A stretch of DNA of 64,000 nt, taken from assembly GCA_039000515.1 (NCBI GenBank), contig JBCFYV010000935.1, forward strand, positions 57,236,346-57,300,345, read 5' to 3'. Below, one piece after another: positions 28,301 through 37,715 of the stretch (position 1 is the stretch's first letter; each line of letters opens with the position of its first letter). The position numbers and the translations under genes are program-made. The notes beneath the pieces are model-generated. The model did no database searches and was not told where the DNA came from. It saw only the letters and a program-made list of their open reading frames with translations. The DNA comes from Timema cristinae (lineage: Eukaryota; Arthropoda; Insecta; Phasmatodea; Timematidae).

Positions 28301-31300
28301 TCATTTTAAATACCTACTACGGGCACTGGTGGTCAAATAGTCTAACCCGTCATTTTCTTGCTGGACTAGATGGTTGGTGAGAGGGAGACTAGGGTTTGAT
28401 TGCCGGTCAGCTGTACTGAGAGTGATATCTCACTCTCATTTTCACTCCACACAAATGTGCATACATCTCCTCTAAAACTCCACCTTTTTCATCTTTATTC
28501 TAATAGCGTTATGTGTATAACCCAAACGGGGACTAAGATGTGGTGAAAAAAATAAACTAACAAGGTTTCTTTGTCTCGTGGAAAACCTGTAATTTTAAAA
28601 TTTTTCTTCCAGGCCTGGAAATGATATAGAATTTCTCATTTTCACAATCTTTTCCTGGAATTTTCTTTAGGTTGTGTTGGAAATTCCTTTGTCCCCCTTG
28701 TTTAAACAGGTCTTCTAGTTTTGTGCTAAGTTTTTATTTTTATGATTGAAGTATAATGTCTTTCGTTTTTGTATAATTTTGTATTGCTCAGAGGTACGGA
28801 AGATTATTTGCAAGTAAGTTAATGTTATATTTTAATTATTTGATTAACTCGTGTTATGGAATAAATTAAAAGATAGTAAAAGGTCTGGAAAGTTCCATGT
28901 GTAAGGGAGTTGGAGGGCTTGCATTAAAAAATGTATATGTTATATATTAATAAAATAAAAATGTAATGATGTGTATTTTGCCATGATTACTTTATACTCT
29001 TGTCTTGGAGGAATTGTAGAAAATCCTTAAATTTTTTGAAATATCCTAGAAAAACTTTCATGATTTTGTGTAGCAACCCCGAATAAATAATAACATATAA
29101 TTCTATAAAGTATACCTGTCAGAATCTAGGCCAACACTACTATCTTTGATAGCCAATATTGGTACATACTTAAAAAAAACTATTTTTTTAATCTACCTCT
29201 CAACTGATTGCTATGCTACCAAATAATGTTAGGATTTGAAATCAGTGAATGTCCAAATCTGGTAAATATTGTTGTGAATACAGCATCACTTATCTAATCA
29301 GAGCTGCCGATGGATGACAAAGTTCAACAAGAAAACAAAAATTACATTGGCAGACTTGGATATAAAAACACTTTCATGTTGCTGGCTTATAAACATCTAA
29401 GTGTTAGTATTATCTAATCTTTCCCACACTCTATACTAACACATTAACAGTTCATGCACATTATCTTTTACAGAATAGAAAGCTAAATCTTGTCAATCTT
29501 CTATTTTAAATTGTATTAAAAAGTAACTGAGCGATTCAAAAATTATATTTTTCTTAATTTTGCATACATACATGATAAATGCATACCTAATCACACCATT
29601 CAATTATGGGTTGGGTAAGAAACTGTGCATATAGCTCAAAAAAAACTACTCCTTACCTGATCCATCCTCACTAACTCTCTCCACACTTCCCTATCCTTGG
29701 TTACTACCTTCACTTCAACAACATCCATACACCGAGTCGTGCATGCTCTTTTATTACTAAAACTATTAATGTTTCTCTTTTTCGCACATTGTCTACCACA
29801 TTTAGCCATTTCTTACATGGTCTACCCCTTCCTTTTATCCACACATTCTACCTTTGTAAATTTTGCCTCATCACTTGATCCAAACTCATCCTCTCAACAT
29901 GCCCAAACCAACATAACACGCTTATTTCACATTGACTTTTTTAATATTCCGTCTTCAAAATCAGGAAGAAGGAAGGAGATTCGCACCAAACCACACTCTG
30001 TCGATGCATCCCATATTTTCTTAAATGTTATTTAACTTAACAAGTGTTTACCTGAGAAATTATTACTATACCACGCATTGATGGTTTTTAAATTTAGAAA
30101 TATGTAAATAATTATGAAAAATAAATATTGAAAACTTATACTCTAAAATCTCTGGATCCAAGCAAATGTTATTGCTAGCCGTATAGTCAAAGGAGGAAAG
30201 ATGAGAGCCCAAGCCCTATTTTTTTTTCCTACCCTTATTAATCTACCATAACAACATATCTTAAAACCAGTAAAGTTCTGTGAAAAATTGTATTCAACAT
30301 AAAAAATAATCAAATCAATTAGGTAACCACTATTTTTTTTAGCGCCATCTCTTACTACCTGTTCAGGTTATACGCAAACCACAAACTCATTTATAATAAA
30401 CAAGCTTTTTGGGATAATACATTTTCTCTCGCTTTTTAGTGTTTCTTTTTTCACCATCATCTAAGTACCTGATCAAGTTATATGCGTACATTAATTATGT
30501 TATTAAAATAGTGATATAGAAGGTAAGATTTTTAAAAAAAAAGTACCCAAATTTGGGTGGAACAAAGATACGAAACTATTTAGAAAACTAACCCTCGGTT
30601 ATAACTAGTTCTTATTTAATTGAAAATCATGTCTGCAAAAAGAAATCAATCTCAGGACTTAATTGTTTTGTGGTAAATATATCCGACTGTGTAGAAACAT
30701 AAGCTTCTTGGCTCTGAACTTAGTAGCTACCACAATTACATTTGAGGCCTTTGCCACCAGTTACACCTTTTCTGCGGTTGCAGATAACTTCAAGAAGATG
30801 ACGACTCACTCAAATGTTTATACAAACCGGGTTTTAAATATTCATGAGCATGAGACAGCACTGGTTGACAAACTGTGGGGCTCATACCACTAGGGGTACT
30901 CAAAGGATTTCAGGGGGTATGCGGCACACCACTGAGTTCTTTATCACCCACTCGGGCCATAAACATAATGTATTAACTATGCTGATGTGTTAGGGATGAA
31001 TAAAGTTGAATTTAAGAGGAAGTGTGCCTGCATTTGGTACGGAGGCTAAGTGGAAACCATTTAGGAAAAACCACCCTCACTACACCTGACTGGTATTCGA
31101 ACCCGTCTCGTCATCGACAGTCTAGTATATTGCAAGACCGACACCCAAGACCATTTGGCCACCAAAATAGTTTGAGTTTGATTAATTATGGAATTTTTTA
31201 TTACATGTGTGATTCTATATATCTTTAAAAAATAGTAGCTATTATGTAACTATGTAACTGGTGAAAGTTAGTTGAACACAGTTCTTTGAGTGTGCTTGCA

Positions 31301-34300
31301 AGTCATTGGTCATTGCTATAATTATTGATTTGATACCCTTTTTATAGTATTATTGTTTCATCACCCTAAATATTTTATTTTGCTTTACTTTTACTTTTAT
31401 TGTGTGTTGTGTGTAATCTTGTACTTGGCATACACATAAGATTTGACTTATTTTGACGTTGATACAAGTTATCGTCACTTTGCTAGATTTAAGGAAACAC
31501 AGATTAAACCAACTAGAATATTGGTGTTGTGTGGTTGCAGGCTCGTACCAGCCATCCCATGAGTTAATGCTGCGGTTTTACGCCTATTTCAAGCAGGCGT
31601 CGGAAGGCCCGTGTACCGCAGCGCGGCCTGCATTTTGGGAGGTGGTGAAGAAGATGAAATGGGACGCATGGAACAAACTGGGCAATATGCCTCGAGAAGA
31701 GGCCATGAACAACTACGTCGAGGAGCTCAAGAAGGTGAGCAAGACTGGATATTATGGATATTTATTGGCATATTAACACTACTCACCTCCTTTCAATAAC
31801 ATCAAGACCAAATCTGGTAAGATTCAAGCCAGAATCTTTCATTAATTGTTTTACCAGCGTCTAGGAATAACGTTCTTGACAAGGTTATTGGGAACACTGC
31901 ACTGGTACCTCAAACAGCTTAAATCAGTTTGTAGCGCATCTACCTGATGAGCTAAGAGTCTGTGCTCAGTACTCTGAACAGATAAAAAACTTATTGTTGG
32001 GTGATTTGGGGCTTACTTATTCACAGTAATGAAGTTATGACTGGGAGACTAGGTACTGTGACTGTTCTAGGGCTAAGTTAGTTTTTAAGTTGTATGCTCA
32101 TGGAATCAGTTAAATAAAGTAAATGTTTAACCTTGCTATAAAAACAAAAATCATATAGCTTGTGTTTGAGCAGGTTAAAAAATATATCTTTATTTAGGCA
32201 ATACCTTGGATTTGTCATTAAATGAATATGTTCAACAACGAGGTTGTTAATTACCTGTTTAATGTGGTAGGATTTAGCTTAAATAATAAAAACAACACAA
32301 ATTTGTATGGAGAGAGGATGGGAAAACCACATGTAATCCCCACCGACAGTGCAACCAGCTGATGTTCGAAACTGGACCTCCTGGCATCAGCAATTTAATG
32401 AATTGTGAGCTTCATGCCTTACACTGTGTGGCATCAGCGCGGATGCTTGGCTCTTAGCACTCAATATCTTAATTATCTTTGACTTTAAAGTTAAAGGTGC
32501 TTTATATCCTGTATTTGTCTACTGTTTTGTTTGAACTCCACGGACAGAATTCAAATATGAATGAACAGGATACCCAATATAACATTGCCTCTTTTTTTAA
32601 TTCTTTACGCTTTAATGCCAAAACTGGTTGACTATCAGCAGACCCATATTTTGATGACATATCATTTATTTATTTTTTTGTTCCTAACATAACAATGCTC
32701 ATAAGTATATAAGCTCCTTTAATGATCCTTTTGTTTTAGAAATGTATATTTTATAGGTAATTTTTTGTTAATTTAAGGTAGTACTTTCTTAATGAGCATT
32801 ATTTTTTGGGAGTTTAGTTATTAAAGGCTTTAAATTGCATTTCACATTTGTGTACATTATTTACAAGTATTTTTACGTATAATTAATTTTTTTTTTAAAT
32901 TTGAAGTCATTTTTTTAGAATCTTTGGGTCATTTTATAGGTCATTTTTAGGTCATCAATATCTGGGCCTGGTTATCAGACTTAAAACTAGCTTCAGTCCA
33001 ATTTTAATTAGAAGTACGTTAAAGAAAAAATAAATATTTTTTTTTGGTGCCCAAAATTGATAACATTAATTTTTCTATTTCCTTAATTTTAATTTATATT
33101 CATTTATAATCTAATTAAAAGTGGCAACCACAGATCATCACTTGATGTCTGAATGCATAAAAGTAGATTTTGTGACTCTTCTAGTTGTCACATTTAAGTA
33201 TCTTTACATGAAAATTGGTCTCTAACTTAGTGACCAAACAAGATGCGTTTAAGTAATTGCTTCACTACTCTTGAGGTGAAAGGACGTAAAACGTGAAAAA
33301 CCACTGCAGCGATTTGAATCCCTGTCTCTTGGGCCAGTCAGGCATGTCAATTACCTAAGAAGCAAACGTGACAAGACTTGTTTATGCACACTTCAAACTA
33401 GTTGACTAACTAGTTGAGCAAACTAAGTAGTTAAGTTTTGAATGAAGTTGTTTTGTTTTGTTGTTTGTACTACCTATTTTTTTAACTGTGGTCATTGAAA
33501 CTACTATTTTTCATAAAATCATGTTTAAGTCTGAAAAATTAGAATGTACCCATACAAGTAGAAATAAAGACGGATATAATAGCAGTTACATAAATGATTG
33601 ATTATGAAAGTATTAAGTTAAAATAAGAAATGTTGATTTTCTCATTTGATAAAAATCTATTTCACCTAGTGTGAGCAATTATTATTTCTCTTGCAATTTG
33701 TAAGCATTGCTGAAAAGTTGTAGCTGAACAAACTCCAATAAATGAACCAGAGTTATTTTCTTTCAGAGTTTATGCACGAGTATTCTTTTTAACATATATT
33801 CAAAATATATAAAATGAAAATACTGTTTGACATTAAGAAGGTGTTTGAGCACAGTAAGTTAAGCAGCTTATGTTATTTTTAGGTGAATATATGTATTATT
33901 ATATTATTGTATGTATTAAATAAAGTGCACTAAGCTAAATATAATATATAATAAATAAATAAATAATGATAGAATTGTGTAAAAATAGTGTACAAATAAA
34001 AGTAAAAACACATTTTACACACACACATTAATATTTTTTAATGCTTTAATCGCATCGTCCTGCAGTGAAAATATTTAAATACATGAGTATATGTAAATAT
34101 GTGTTTGTGATTTTACATTTATTTGTATATTATTTTATACAATTCTATCATATTTATTTATTACAAACTATTCAATTATCTTTAATTTTATGTATGGCTT
34201 TAAAAATAATTAAAACTGATGTTAAAAATATTGAGGTGAAAACATCTTTTTTTCAACTTTTTAGGATGGCATACATTTCTTGCTTTCTAAAGGTCTTTTA

Positions 34301-37300
34301 AAAATATTGTTTATTTCTTAACTTTTATAGTTAGTTCTCTTAAGATTTGAACATTTTTAGTGCAGTAGTTAATTCTTTCTTAAAGATTGGTTGATATCTT
34401 TGTGCCGAGCAGATTGTGGAAACCATGTCCTACACAGAAAATGTTGCCGACTTCTTGGGAAGTTTGGGTTCATTCTACAACTCTGTCCCGATGGAAGACC
34501 TCGAGCTTCTAGTGGGTAACGTAATCGAGAGAGTGCGGTCCCAGCCAGGATCACCTCTCAATGGGTCCCCTCTATGCTCGAGAGAGGCGTCCCCAAACCG
34601 GTTGTTCCCCGACTCTAAACACATCACCTCTAGTCTGGAAACTAGCCCCGCCAGCAGCTACTCTGCCTCTCCGCTTCCTCCCGATGATGACGAAGAAGAG
34701 GAAGAGTTCATAGACACAGTTGAGGTGGGCAATGTTGCGTTTGTTCTAGTGCTGACTTTATAAAGCCCCACACTGATAGGTCTAAGGTTGGGGTCCCGAT
34801 CGACATTTACCTTTATCAAAGGTCCCGAGATCACCCTTTGTTTCTTCACTATACTTTTAATTCTTTTTTTTTTATACATCTTGTCTATTTATCTCTTAAA
34901 TTCAATATTTCCTCCAATACTTATGTCCTTGCCTTTATATAAAATACATAAAATAAATAAAATGTACACTCCATTTACCCTGAAAGGTTGCAGTCTTACT
35001 TGACGGATTACACTATGGCTCTATCTAATAGTGGAACCAAGAAAGGTAGCAGCAGTCTTACATTGACAGATTACACTATGTTTCTATCTTATAAACTGTA
35101 CCATAGTGGACTAATTCAAGGTAAGCTTGCCTTTTCATGACGATATAGTTTTCTTAGGCAATATTTTGAAAATTGCTGTGAGATCAACCTTTTGTCGACC
35201 CTGGCTTAAGGTGTCAAGATCACAATGGACCACGGGCTGTTGCAAGGGGGCTTGGTTTTCTTAAAGGCTTCAAGCATATATCTAATAATTTTAATTGATT
35301 ACCACTATCTGCAAAACAGTTGACAACCTTGTTCACTTCCACAGGAATATATTTCTTTTTAGCACCACACTGCATCTTACTAACTGTTCAGGTTATATGC
35401 ATATGTACTAATTACGCTACTGAGTTATGGATGAAAAGGGCTAAATTTAGAGAAAGTATAACCACATTTGTGAAGAGAGAGAGAGAGTGGGAAACTGTTT
35501 AGGAAAAAATCCTCGGTACACTCGACCGGATCAAACTACTAAAGGTAATAGGTTTGATTATTGTCTTAGCCTAAAATTGATTGTTGGTGAAATTGGGTAC
35601 TCTCCTTAACACTATCGAATTAATGGCTTGGGGGATATAATTTAAAATTATAACTAACCTAAGTCAGTTTGTAAGCCATGTGCTGATATAATTCAATTTA
35701 AAAAGTAATTATCGGATGAACTTAACAAATAGGTCCCAAATCAGTAATTTAACACTAATTTGAAAGTATGAAGGTTATAGTGAATGGATGATAAGAATGT
35801 TAAAATTTAGTGACTATTTATATTTTCTATTATTCTGTTCATAATTTTTTCCAAGATTCAGATTCAGGATTCTAGATTTGGAATTTGAAAGTAAATTGGA
35901 GATTTGGACTCGTATAGTATTGGATTCAACCCAACTCTTAATATTTAGTTACTTTTGATATAATTTGTTTAACAATTTTTTTTTAGACTGAACCAGAACA
36001 CGCACGAAAGGACAACACAATCAAAGCTATGCAGAAGAAAGTAATCCACCACAATCACATGAACGGGAACCCACCGATCCCTAAAGATGACTCCTCTGGT
36101 GTTATTCTGAACGGTCACATGACGAACGGACATCACAACCATGACAGTGAAGACAGTACTCCGATGGTGAATGGTAGGAGCAGACCTCGAGAAAGGGGGA
36201 GTCCAAACATGCCAAGGTCGCGAAGGGACAGTGAGTACAAAACAGCGCTACCAATCTTTACTCGCTAAACATTACTGCATAAGCAAATATATTCAAAGGA
36301 ATAACAACTTTGAGTTAAGGTAAATATGTAATCTATTATACACTTTTTTTTTCTTCTTTGTTTTTTATTTGTTGGTTTTACACATCTTACTCCTAAAACA
36401 TTCTCATTCTTGAAAACTCTCCTTCAAAGTCCTTCATAAGAATTCAGACACCAGCAAATAATAGGTTGGCACTTAAGGTGGGACGATAGGGAATGTGAGA
36501 TAAGTCCAGTATTTTTTCAATGTTTATAACAAATATAATATATATTATATATATTTTTTTTTTGCTCAAATAAATTAAATAATGCTTCAGTAGTTATGTT
36601 TGGTTTAATTTCCTTCTTATCAACAATTCTTAAAGATTTGTCCTGACCATAGTGGCATTTTATAGAAAAACCTTATAAATGAAGAGAAAAAAGTTATCAT
36701 TAAATTCAAGAATTCCCATGACAAATGTAAGGCTGGAACTCTTGTGATTTGTTGTTGTTGTTATAGGTTTATTCCGTTTATCAACAAACTTAGACCTCCA
36801 ATGCGTTCCTGTCCTCCGCTCTTCCTCCCTTTGAGCTCTCAGGATTTTCTTCTTTCCGTCAAGTCATCCGATATTTGAATCCTCCTCCTTCCTAAGCTCC
36901 TCTTTCCCTCAACCTAGCTTTTTATGACATCAAGCAAAAGATAGTTCCTCCTAAGAATGTGTCATATCCAGTTTGGTTTGTACCGAAGAATTACATCCAA
37001 AATTACTTTCTTCTCGCTGACTCTTCTTAAGACTTAATTTTTCACTCTGTCTACCTGTTTGTTGAACTTTTGAACAATTTTTTTTATTAAGCTGAAAAAA
37101 AAATCAGAAAAGTATTATGTTTTGTAAGAGGTGGCATATTAGCTTATTTTTCATATCATTTTATTCTTGGGTTAATAATTAAGATATAAGCTTTAAAAAT
37201 ATATAAATTATACCTTGAATTTTTTTTTATTGCTCAGGACCTGTTTCTTATTGTGTCTTAGATCACATAGCTGCCTCTGCAGATGCGGATAACACCCATA

Positions 37301-37715
37301 AAACTATGAAGCCAACAAGCACAGATGTTTCAGAGAAGATCCGAGAAACCGTACTTCATCTTCAGAAAGACTTGGATCGCATCACTACACGAGTACGCAG
37401 TCTAGAAGTTGCATCTCTTTCCAGTGTTGCCAACTGGCCTGTTCAAGTGAGTTCACCTTATTTTATTTTGTTTTCTTAGACTTACTTTGGCATTGTATCG
37501 TTTAGGAATATTTTTTTATACATATTAATCAAACAGTTTGTCATGGTTTTGTTAACATTTTTTAGAGCCGCTCCAGTCAAAGGAAACCCTCTTGGTGGCC
37601 CTTCCCTGAACTTTCTCCCCAGACTGTAGCCTTCCTGGTGGCGTGGCCATTTGTTGCGCACGCCTTCTTAAACTGGGTTCAGCGTCGTCGACTGAGGAAC
37701 AGACTCCATCCATGA
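8393..37715 (+). CDS. ACBD5: ACBD4/ACBD5-type acyl-CoA-binding, tail-anchored peroxisomal protein (6 coding exons, whole gene span)
   Basis: Join 8393-8453, 31541-31734, 34413-34724, 35987-36230, 37238-37446 and 37566-37715: 1170 nt, 389 residues, every junction GT-AG and in phase. Residues 3-88 form an acyl-CoA-binding domain, with the SLPKNG turn, a [13 protein letters not shown] helix and KWDAW. Residues 176-189 are an acidic run followed by EFIDTVE, a FFAT-type motif; residues 300-328 can form a coiled coil; residues 360-378 are a membrane segment followed by RRRLRNR. The WWPF-x-LSP segment before the anchor is characteristic of animal ACBD4/5. In vertebrates ACBD5 binds very-long-chain acyl-CoA at the peroxisome surface and ties peroxisomes to ER VAP proteins; the same role here is inferred. 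It is shorter than human ACBD5 (about 530 residues). An in-frame TAA at 8384 supports the start codon. ACBD4 and ACBD5 cannot be separated in an invertebrate. Confidence 0.9.
10232..10407 (+). repeat. SINE family A, 5'-truncated, with duplication
   Basis: Begins within the body (ACGTGTAAATGTGAAATGCC) and runs to the tail. Flanks share TAAAATGGAAGAA at 10219-10231 and 10408-10420. Confidence 0.82.
11384..11668 (+). repeat. SINE family C with doubled head
   Basis: Two head segments in tandem (ATCGGTGGTCCCATGATCTA and TTCGGTGGCCGCATAG), then B box GGTTTGAATCC, body and a worn tail. Confidence 0.7.
11663..11718. repeat. Compound TATG / TA / CA microsatellite
   Basis: Three successive simple repeats directly after the SINE tail. 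Confidence 0.9.
11720..11845 (+). repeat. SINE family C fragment
   Basis: B box GGTTTGAATCTT and a decayed body; no head or tail. Confidence 0.5.
12177..12302. repeat. Foldback E built on a tRNA 3' half, copy 1
   Basis: Two arms of about 54 bases pair almost perfectly around a 16-base loop. Each contains GGGTTCGATTCCC-type B box and the word GACACCTGGACA. A relative is at 52.8 kb. A TA array follows immediately. Confidence 0.75.
12299..12345. repeat. TA dinucleotide array
   Basis: TA repeats with two slips, beginning inside the end of the foldback arm. Confidence 0.9.
12930..13072 (-). repeat. SINE family C, decayed head part
   Basis: GATTTGATCCCCGATCTCCC (B-box complement) and CATGCGGCCACCAAAGCAGG (head complement). 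Confidence 0.5.
13116..13416 (+). repeat. SINE family A, full length
   Basis: CGGTGACCTAATGGTCTAAG head, GGTTCAATCC B box, full body, tail and TAA repeats. Imperfect 10-bp duplication TACAAGTAYA at 13106-13115 and 13417-13426. Confidence 0.88.
14167..14202. repeat. AGT trinucleotide array
   Basis: Imperfect AGT repeats. Confidence 0.85.
15046..15265. repeat. Repeat J, copy 2 (inverted)
   Basis: GAAAGTCCACCTAGGGAAAG and GGAAGAATCCAATGCACAAA are the complement of the unit at 7.56-7.63 kb. Confidence 0.45.
15942..16205 (+). repeat. tRNA-headed SINE, separate family I
   Basis: TGTGGTCAAATGGTCATAG (A-box-like) and GCAAGCTCGATCTTCGG (B-box-like), then a body unlike families A-C ending GCTGACCACATGACACCC. 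Confidence 0.45.
16355..16520 (-). repeat. SINE family C
   Basis: GGAAGGAGAGTGAGAAACCA body and GTCATCAGCAGGCCAGTC head side, reverse orientation. Confidence 0.6.
16648..16755 (-). repeat. SINE family C fragment
   Basis: AATTCTAGAGGAAATGTGTC and CACTACACCTGACTGGGATC. Confidence 0.5.
17882..18291. mobile_element. Element with CAGGGAAA/CGGGAAT motifs and GTGTCTAC ends
   Basis: Begins CAGGGTGTCTACCATCTGGG and ends with the complement of GTGTCTAC; many GTCGGGAATTT and ATCAGGGAAAA words near both ends, no ORF. This style of short element is widespread in animal genomes; class not assigned. Confidence 0.55.
19439..19530. mobile_element. Fragment of a CAGGGAAA-type element
   Basis: AAAACTGGGAAAACTGGGAT and AAACAGGGAAAACAGGC resemble the ends of the element at 17.9 kb. 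Confidence 0.35.
19641..19932 (-). repeat. SINE family A, full length, with 13-bp duplication
   Basis: ATT repeats (tail end), shared tail complement, body, B box and head complement ACCACCAGGTCACCT. Exact duplication ACTATTGAAATTA at 19628-19640 and 19933-19945. Confidence 0.93.
20279..20498 (+). repeat. SINE family C, worn
   Basis: GTGGCAACATGGTCTAAGGC head, GGGCTCAAATCCT B box, GGTGGTTTTAGC body and a decayed tail. Confidence 0.55.
21208..21310 (-). repeat. SINE family C fragment
   Basis: AGAGTGAGAAACCATTTGGG body only. Confidence 0.45.
21792..22127 (-). repeat. SINE family A, full length, long ATT tail
   Basis: About 70 bases of ATT repeat, then tail, body and head complement. Duplication ATCTAATAGTA at 21781-21791 and 22128-22138. 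Confidence 0.92.
22240..22440 (-). repeat. tRNA-headed SINE-like unit with ATT tail
   Basis: ATT repeat to 22303, a short body, then GATGGGATTCAAACTCAAC (B-box complement) and CAGTCAGCCATC (head). Relation to family C is distant. Confidence 0.45.
22840..22905. repeat. Repeat G fragment
   Basis: GAGGTGTTTAACATGCACTT and the following 25 bases match the element at 59.03 kb. Confidence 0.5.
22921..23065 (-). repeat. SINE family F, head part
   Basis: AATGATAAATTTTTCAATCA, GGGACTCTAACCCGAGACCC (B-box complement) and TTAGCTCAGTAGACAC match family F copies at 40.6 and 49.0 kb. Confidence 0.6.
23872..24066 (-). repeat. SINE family C
   Basis: GGAAGGAGAGTGGGAAACCA body, ATCATCAGCAACGCAGTC and CATTCAGCCATTGAGGCGGG head complement. 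Confidence 0.65.
24178..24362 (+). repeat. SINE family C, tailless
   Basis: GGGCTTTGAATCCCAGCCGG B box and GTTTTCCATTATCTCGCC body. Confidence 0.55.
27540..27780 (+). mobile_element. LINE fragment, C-terminal coding part
   Basis: An open stretch reads [20 protein letters not shown] then [20 protein letters not shown]. The GRPRxRWEDNI...W.A.DR..WR pattern is the C-terminal end of many arthropod non-LTR retrotransposon polyproteins. No reverse transcriptase precedes it, so the copy is 5'-truncated. Inside ACBD5 intron 1. Confidence 0.65.
28318..28552 (+). repeat. SINE family C, near full length
   Basis: GCACTGGTGGTCAAATAGTC head, GGGTTTGATTGCC B box, body, CCCAAACGGGGACTAAGATG tail. Confidence 0.7.
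28557..29083. mobile_element. Possible element with GTGGAAAACC / CCTGGAAAT motifs
   Basis: GGTTTCTTTGTCTCGTGG at one end and the complement of GGGGTTGCTACACAAAATC at the other, with CTGGAAA-type words inside both ends. Same style as the unit at 17.9 kb. Confidence 0.35.
29580..30035 (-). mobile_element. LINE fragment, 3' end
   Basis: Shares its sequence order (CTAATCACACCATTC, CTCACTAACT, CCATACACCGA) with the longer minus-strand LINE copy at 49.75 kb, but stops before the reverse transcriptase. Confidence 0.6.
30343..30604 (-). repeat. SINE family C tail and body, fragmented
   Basis: A tail-only piece at 30343-30376 (TCTTACTACCTGTTCAGG) and a second tail plus body from 30452. Confidence 0.45.
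30936..31169 (-). repeat. SINE family C
   Basis: CACTACACCTGACTGGTATTC and CATTTGGCCACC complement of the head; body GGAAACCATTTAGG. Only 370 bases before ACBD5 exon 2. Confidence 0.65.
31541..31734 (+). CDS. ACBD5: ACBD5-like exon 2 (core of ACBP domain)
   Basis: Follows acceptor TTGCAG and completes a Gly codon, then reads [20 protein letters not shown] and on through [11 protein letters not shown] to NNYVEELKK, ending at donor GTGAGC (phase 0). By homology to ACBP the CoA- and acyl-contacting residues are Tyr34, Lys38, Lys60 and Tyr79. The position of ACBP Tyr31 is Phe37 here, a conservative change. Confidence 0.92.
31917..32120 (+). repeat. SINE family F, worn
   Basis: CTGATGAGCTAAGAGTCTGT, GAAGTTATGACTGGGAGACT and CTAAGTTAGTTTTTAAG follow the order of the 40.6-kb copy. 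Confidence 0.5.
33240..33380 (-). repeat. tRNA-like SINE fragment
   Basis: GCAGCGATTTGAATCCCTGT (B-box complement) and GGGCCAGTCAGGCATGTC. Confidence 0.35.
33950..34162. repeat. Inverted-repeat (MITE-like) element, 213 bp
   Basis: Ends AATAAATAAATAATGATAGA and its near-complement at 34133-34162, pairing over about 30 bases. The right end matches 45436-45460 exactly over 25 bases. Confidence 0.5.
34413..34724 (+). CDS. ACBD5: ACBD5-like exon 3 (linker with FFAT-type motif)
   Basis: Acceptor AGCAG, then [20 protein letters not shown]; the opening IVETM matches the segment after the ACBP domain in animal ACBD5. A Ser/Pro-rich linker follows. The exon ends with three Asp and five Glu running into EFIDTVE at residues 183-189, then donor GTGGGC (phase 0). 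104 codons. Confidence 0.88.
34965..35115 (+). repeat. Dispersed repeat K, two tandem copies
   Basis: TGAAAGGTTGCAGTCTTACT and, 66 bases later, GAAAGGTAGCAGCAGTCTTA; the second unit keeps ATAAACTGTACCATAGTGGA. Related to 5700-5815. Confidence 0.6.
35360..35537 (-). repeat. SINE family C
   Basis: TCTTACTAACTGTTCAGGTT tail complement, GAGAGTGGGAAACTGTTTAG body; head lost. Confidence 0.6.
35987..36230 (+). CDS. ACBD5: ACBD5-like exon 4 (His/Asn-rich linker)
   Basis: Acceptor after an uninterrupted T tract; begins [18 protein letters not shown]. Low-complexity His, Asn and Gly segments follow ([20 protein letters not shown]), then a basic [18 protein letters not shown] end. Donor GTGAGT leaves one base (phase 1). 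Linker of low conservation; assigned by phase and lack of any other open exon. Confidence 0.8.
36757..37050 (-). mobile_element. LINE fragment, 3' end, in ACBD5 intron 4
   Basis: Minus-strand reading, in broken frames, gives [10 protein letters not shown] then REE...RRT...[10 protein letters not shown], like the DDL.EKR.YW.LK.EA.DR..WR end of arthropod LINE proteins, then a short AAC repeat as the 3' terminus. Confidence 0.5.
37238..37446 (+). CDS. ACBD5: ACBD5-like exon 5 (coiled coil)
   Basis: Acceptor TTGCTCAG at 37237; a second good acceptor TGTCTTAG at 37261 keeps the same frame and would remove eight residues. Residues 303-328 ([20 protein letters not shown] and following) show a leucine/isoleucine heptad pattern like the coiled coil before the anchor in vertebrate ACBD5. 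Donor GTGAGT, phase 0. Confidence 0.85.
37566..37715 (+). CDS. ACBD5: ACBD5-like exon 6 (C-terminal membrane anchor and stop)
   Basis: Acceptor TTTTTTAG, then [20 protein letters not shown], a hydrophobic stretch of about 19 residues (360-378), and the basic tail [10 protein letters not shown] before TGA. This is a tail-anchored arrangement; basic residues after the anchor are what PEX19-dependent peroxisomal targeting uses in vertebrate ACBD5. WWPF is shared with human ACBD5. Confidence 0.92.
   Translation, partial: SRSSQRKPSWWPFPELSPQTVAFLVAWPFVAHAFLNWVQRRRLRNRLHP

Larger units (their letters stand above)
8454..31540 (+). other. Intron 1 of the ACBD5-like gene (23 kb)
   Basis: GT-AG intron, phase 1, within the Gly codon after SLPKN. 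It holds SINEs of at least four families, LINE fragments, foldbacks and several elements with internal GTCAGGGAA-type motifs, listed separately. I found no coding exon in it. The stretches 8454-10215, 13430-15045, 16760-17880, 24365-27535 and 26550-27535 are plain AT-rich sequence with no supported feature. Confidence 0.75.
31735..34412 (+). other. Intron 2 of the ACBD5-like gene
   Basis: GT-AG, phase 0. Contains a worn family F SINE, another tRNA-like unit and an inverted-repeat element; the stretch 32430-33230 shows nothing. Confidence 0.7.
34725..35986 (+). other. Intron 3 of the ACBD5-like gene
   Basis: GT-AG, phase 0; contains repeat K and a family C SINE. Confidence 0.75.

Noticed and set aside
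34725..34763. Extension of ACBD5 exon 3 past 34724 to the TAA near 34761
   Set aside because: The donor GTGGGC after GAG joins exon 4 in phase and later exons carry conserved sequence; read-through would lose the anchor.
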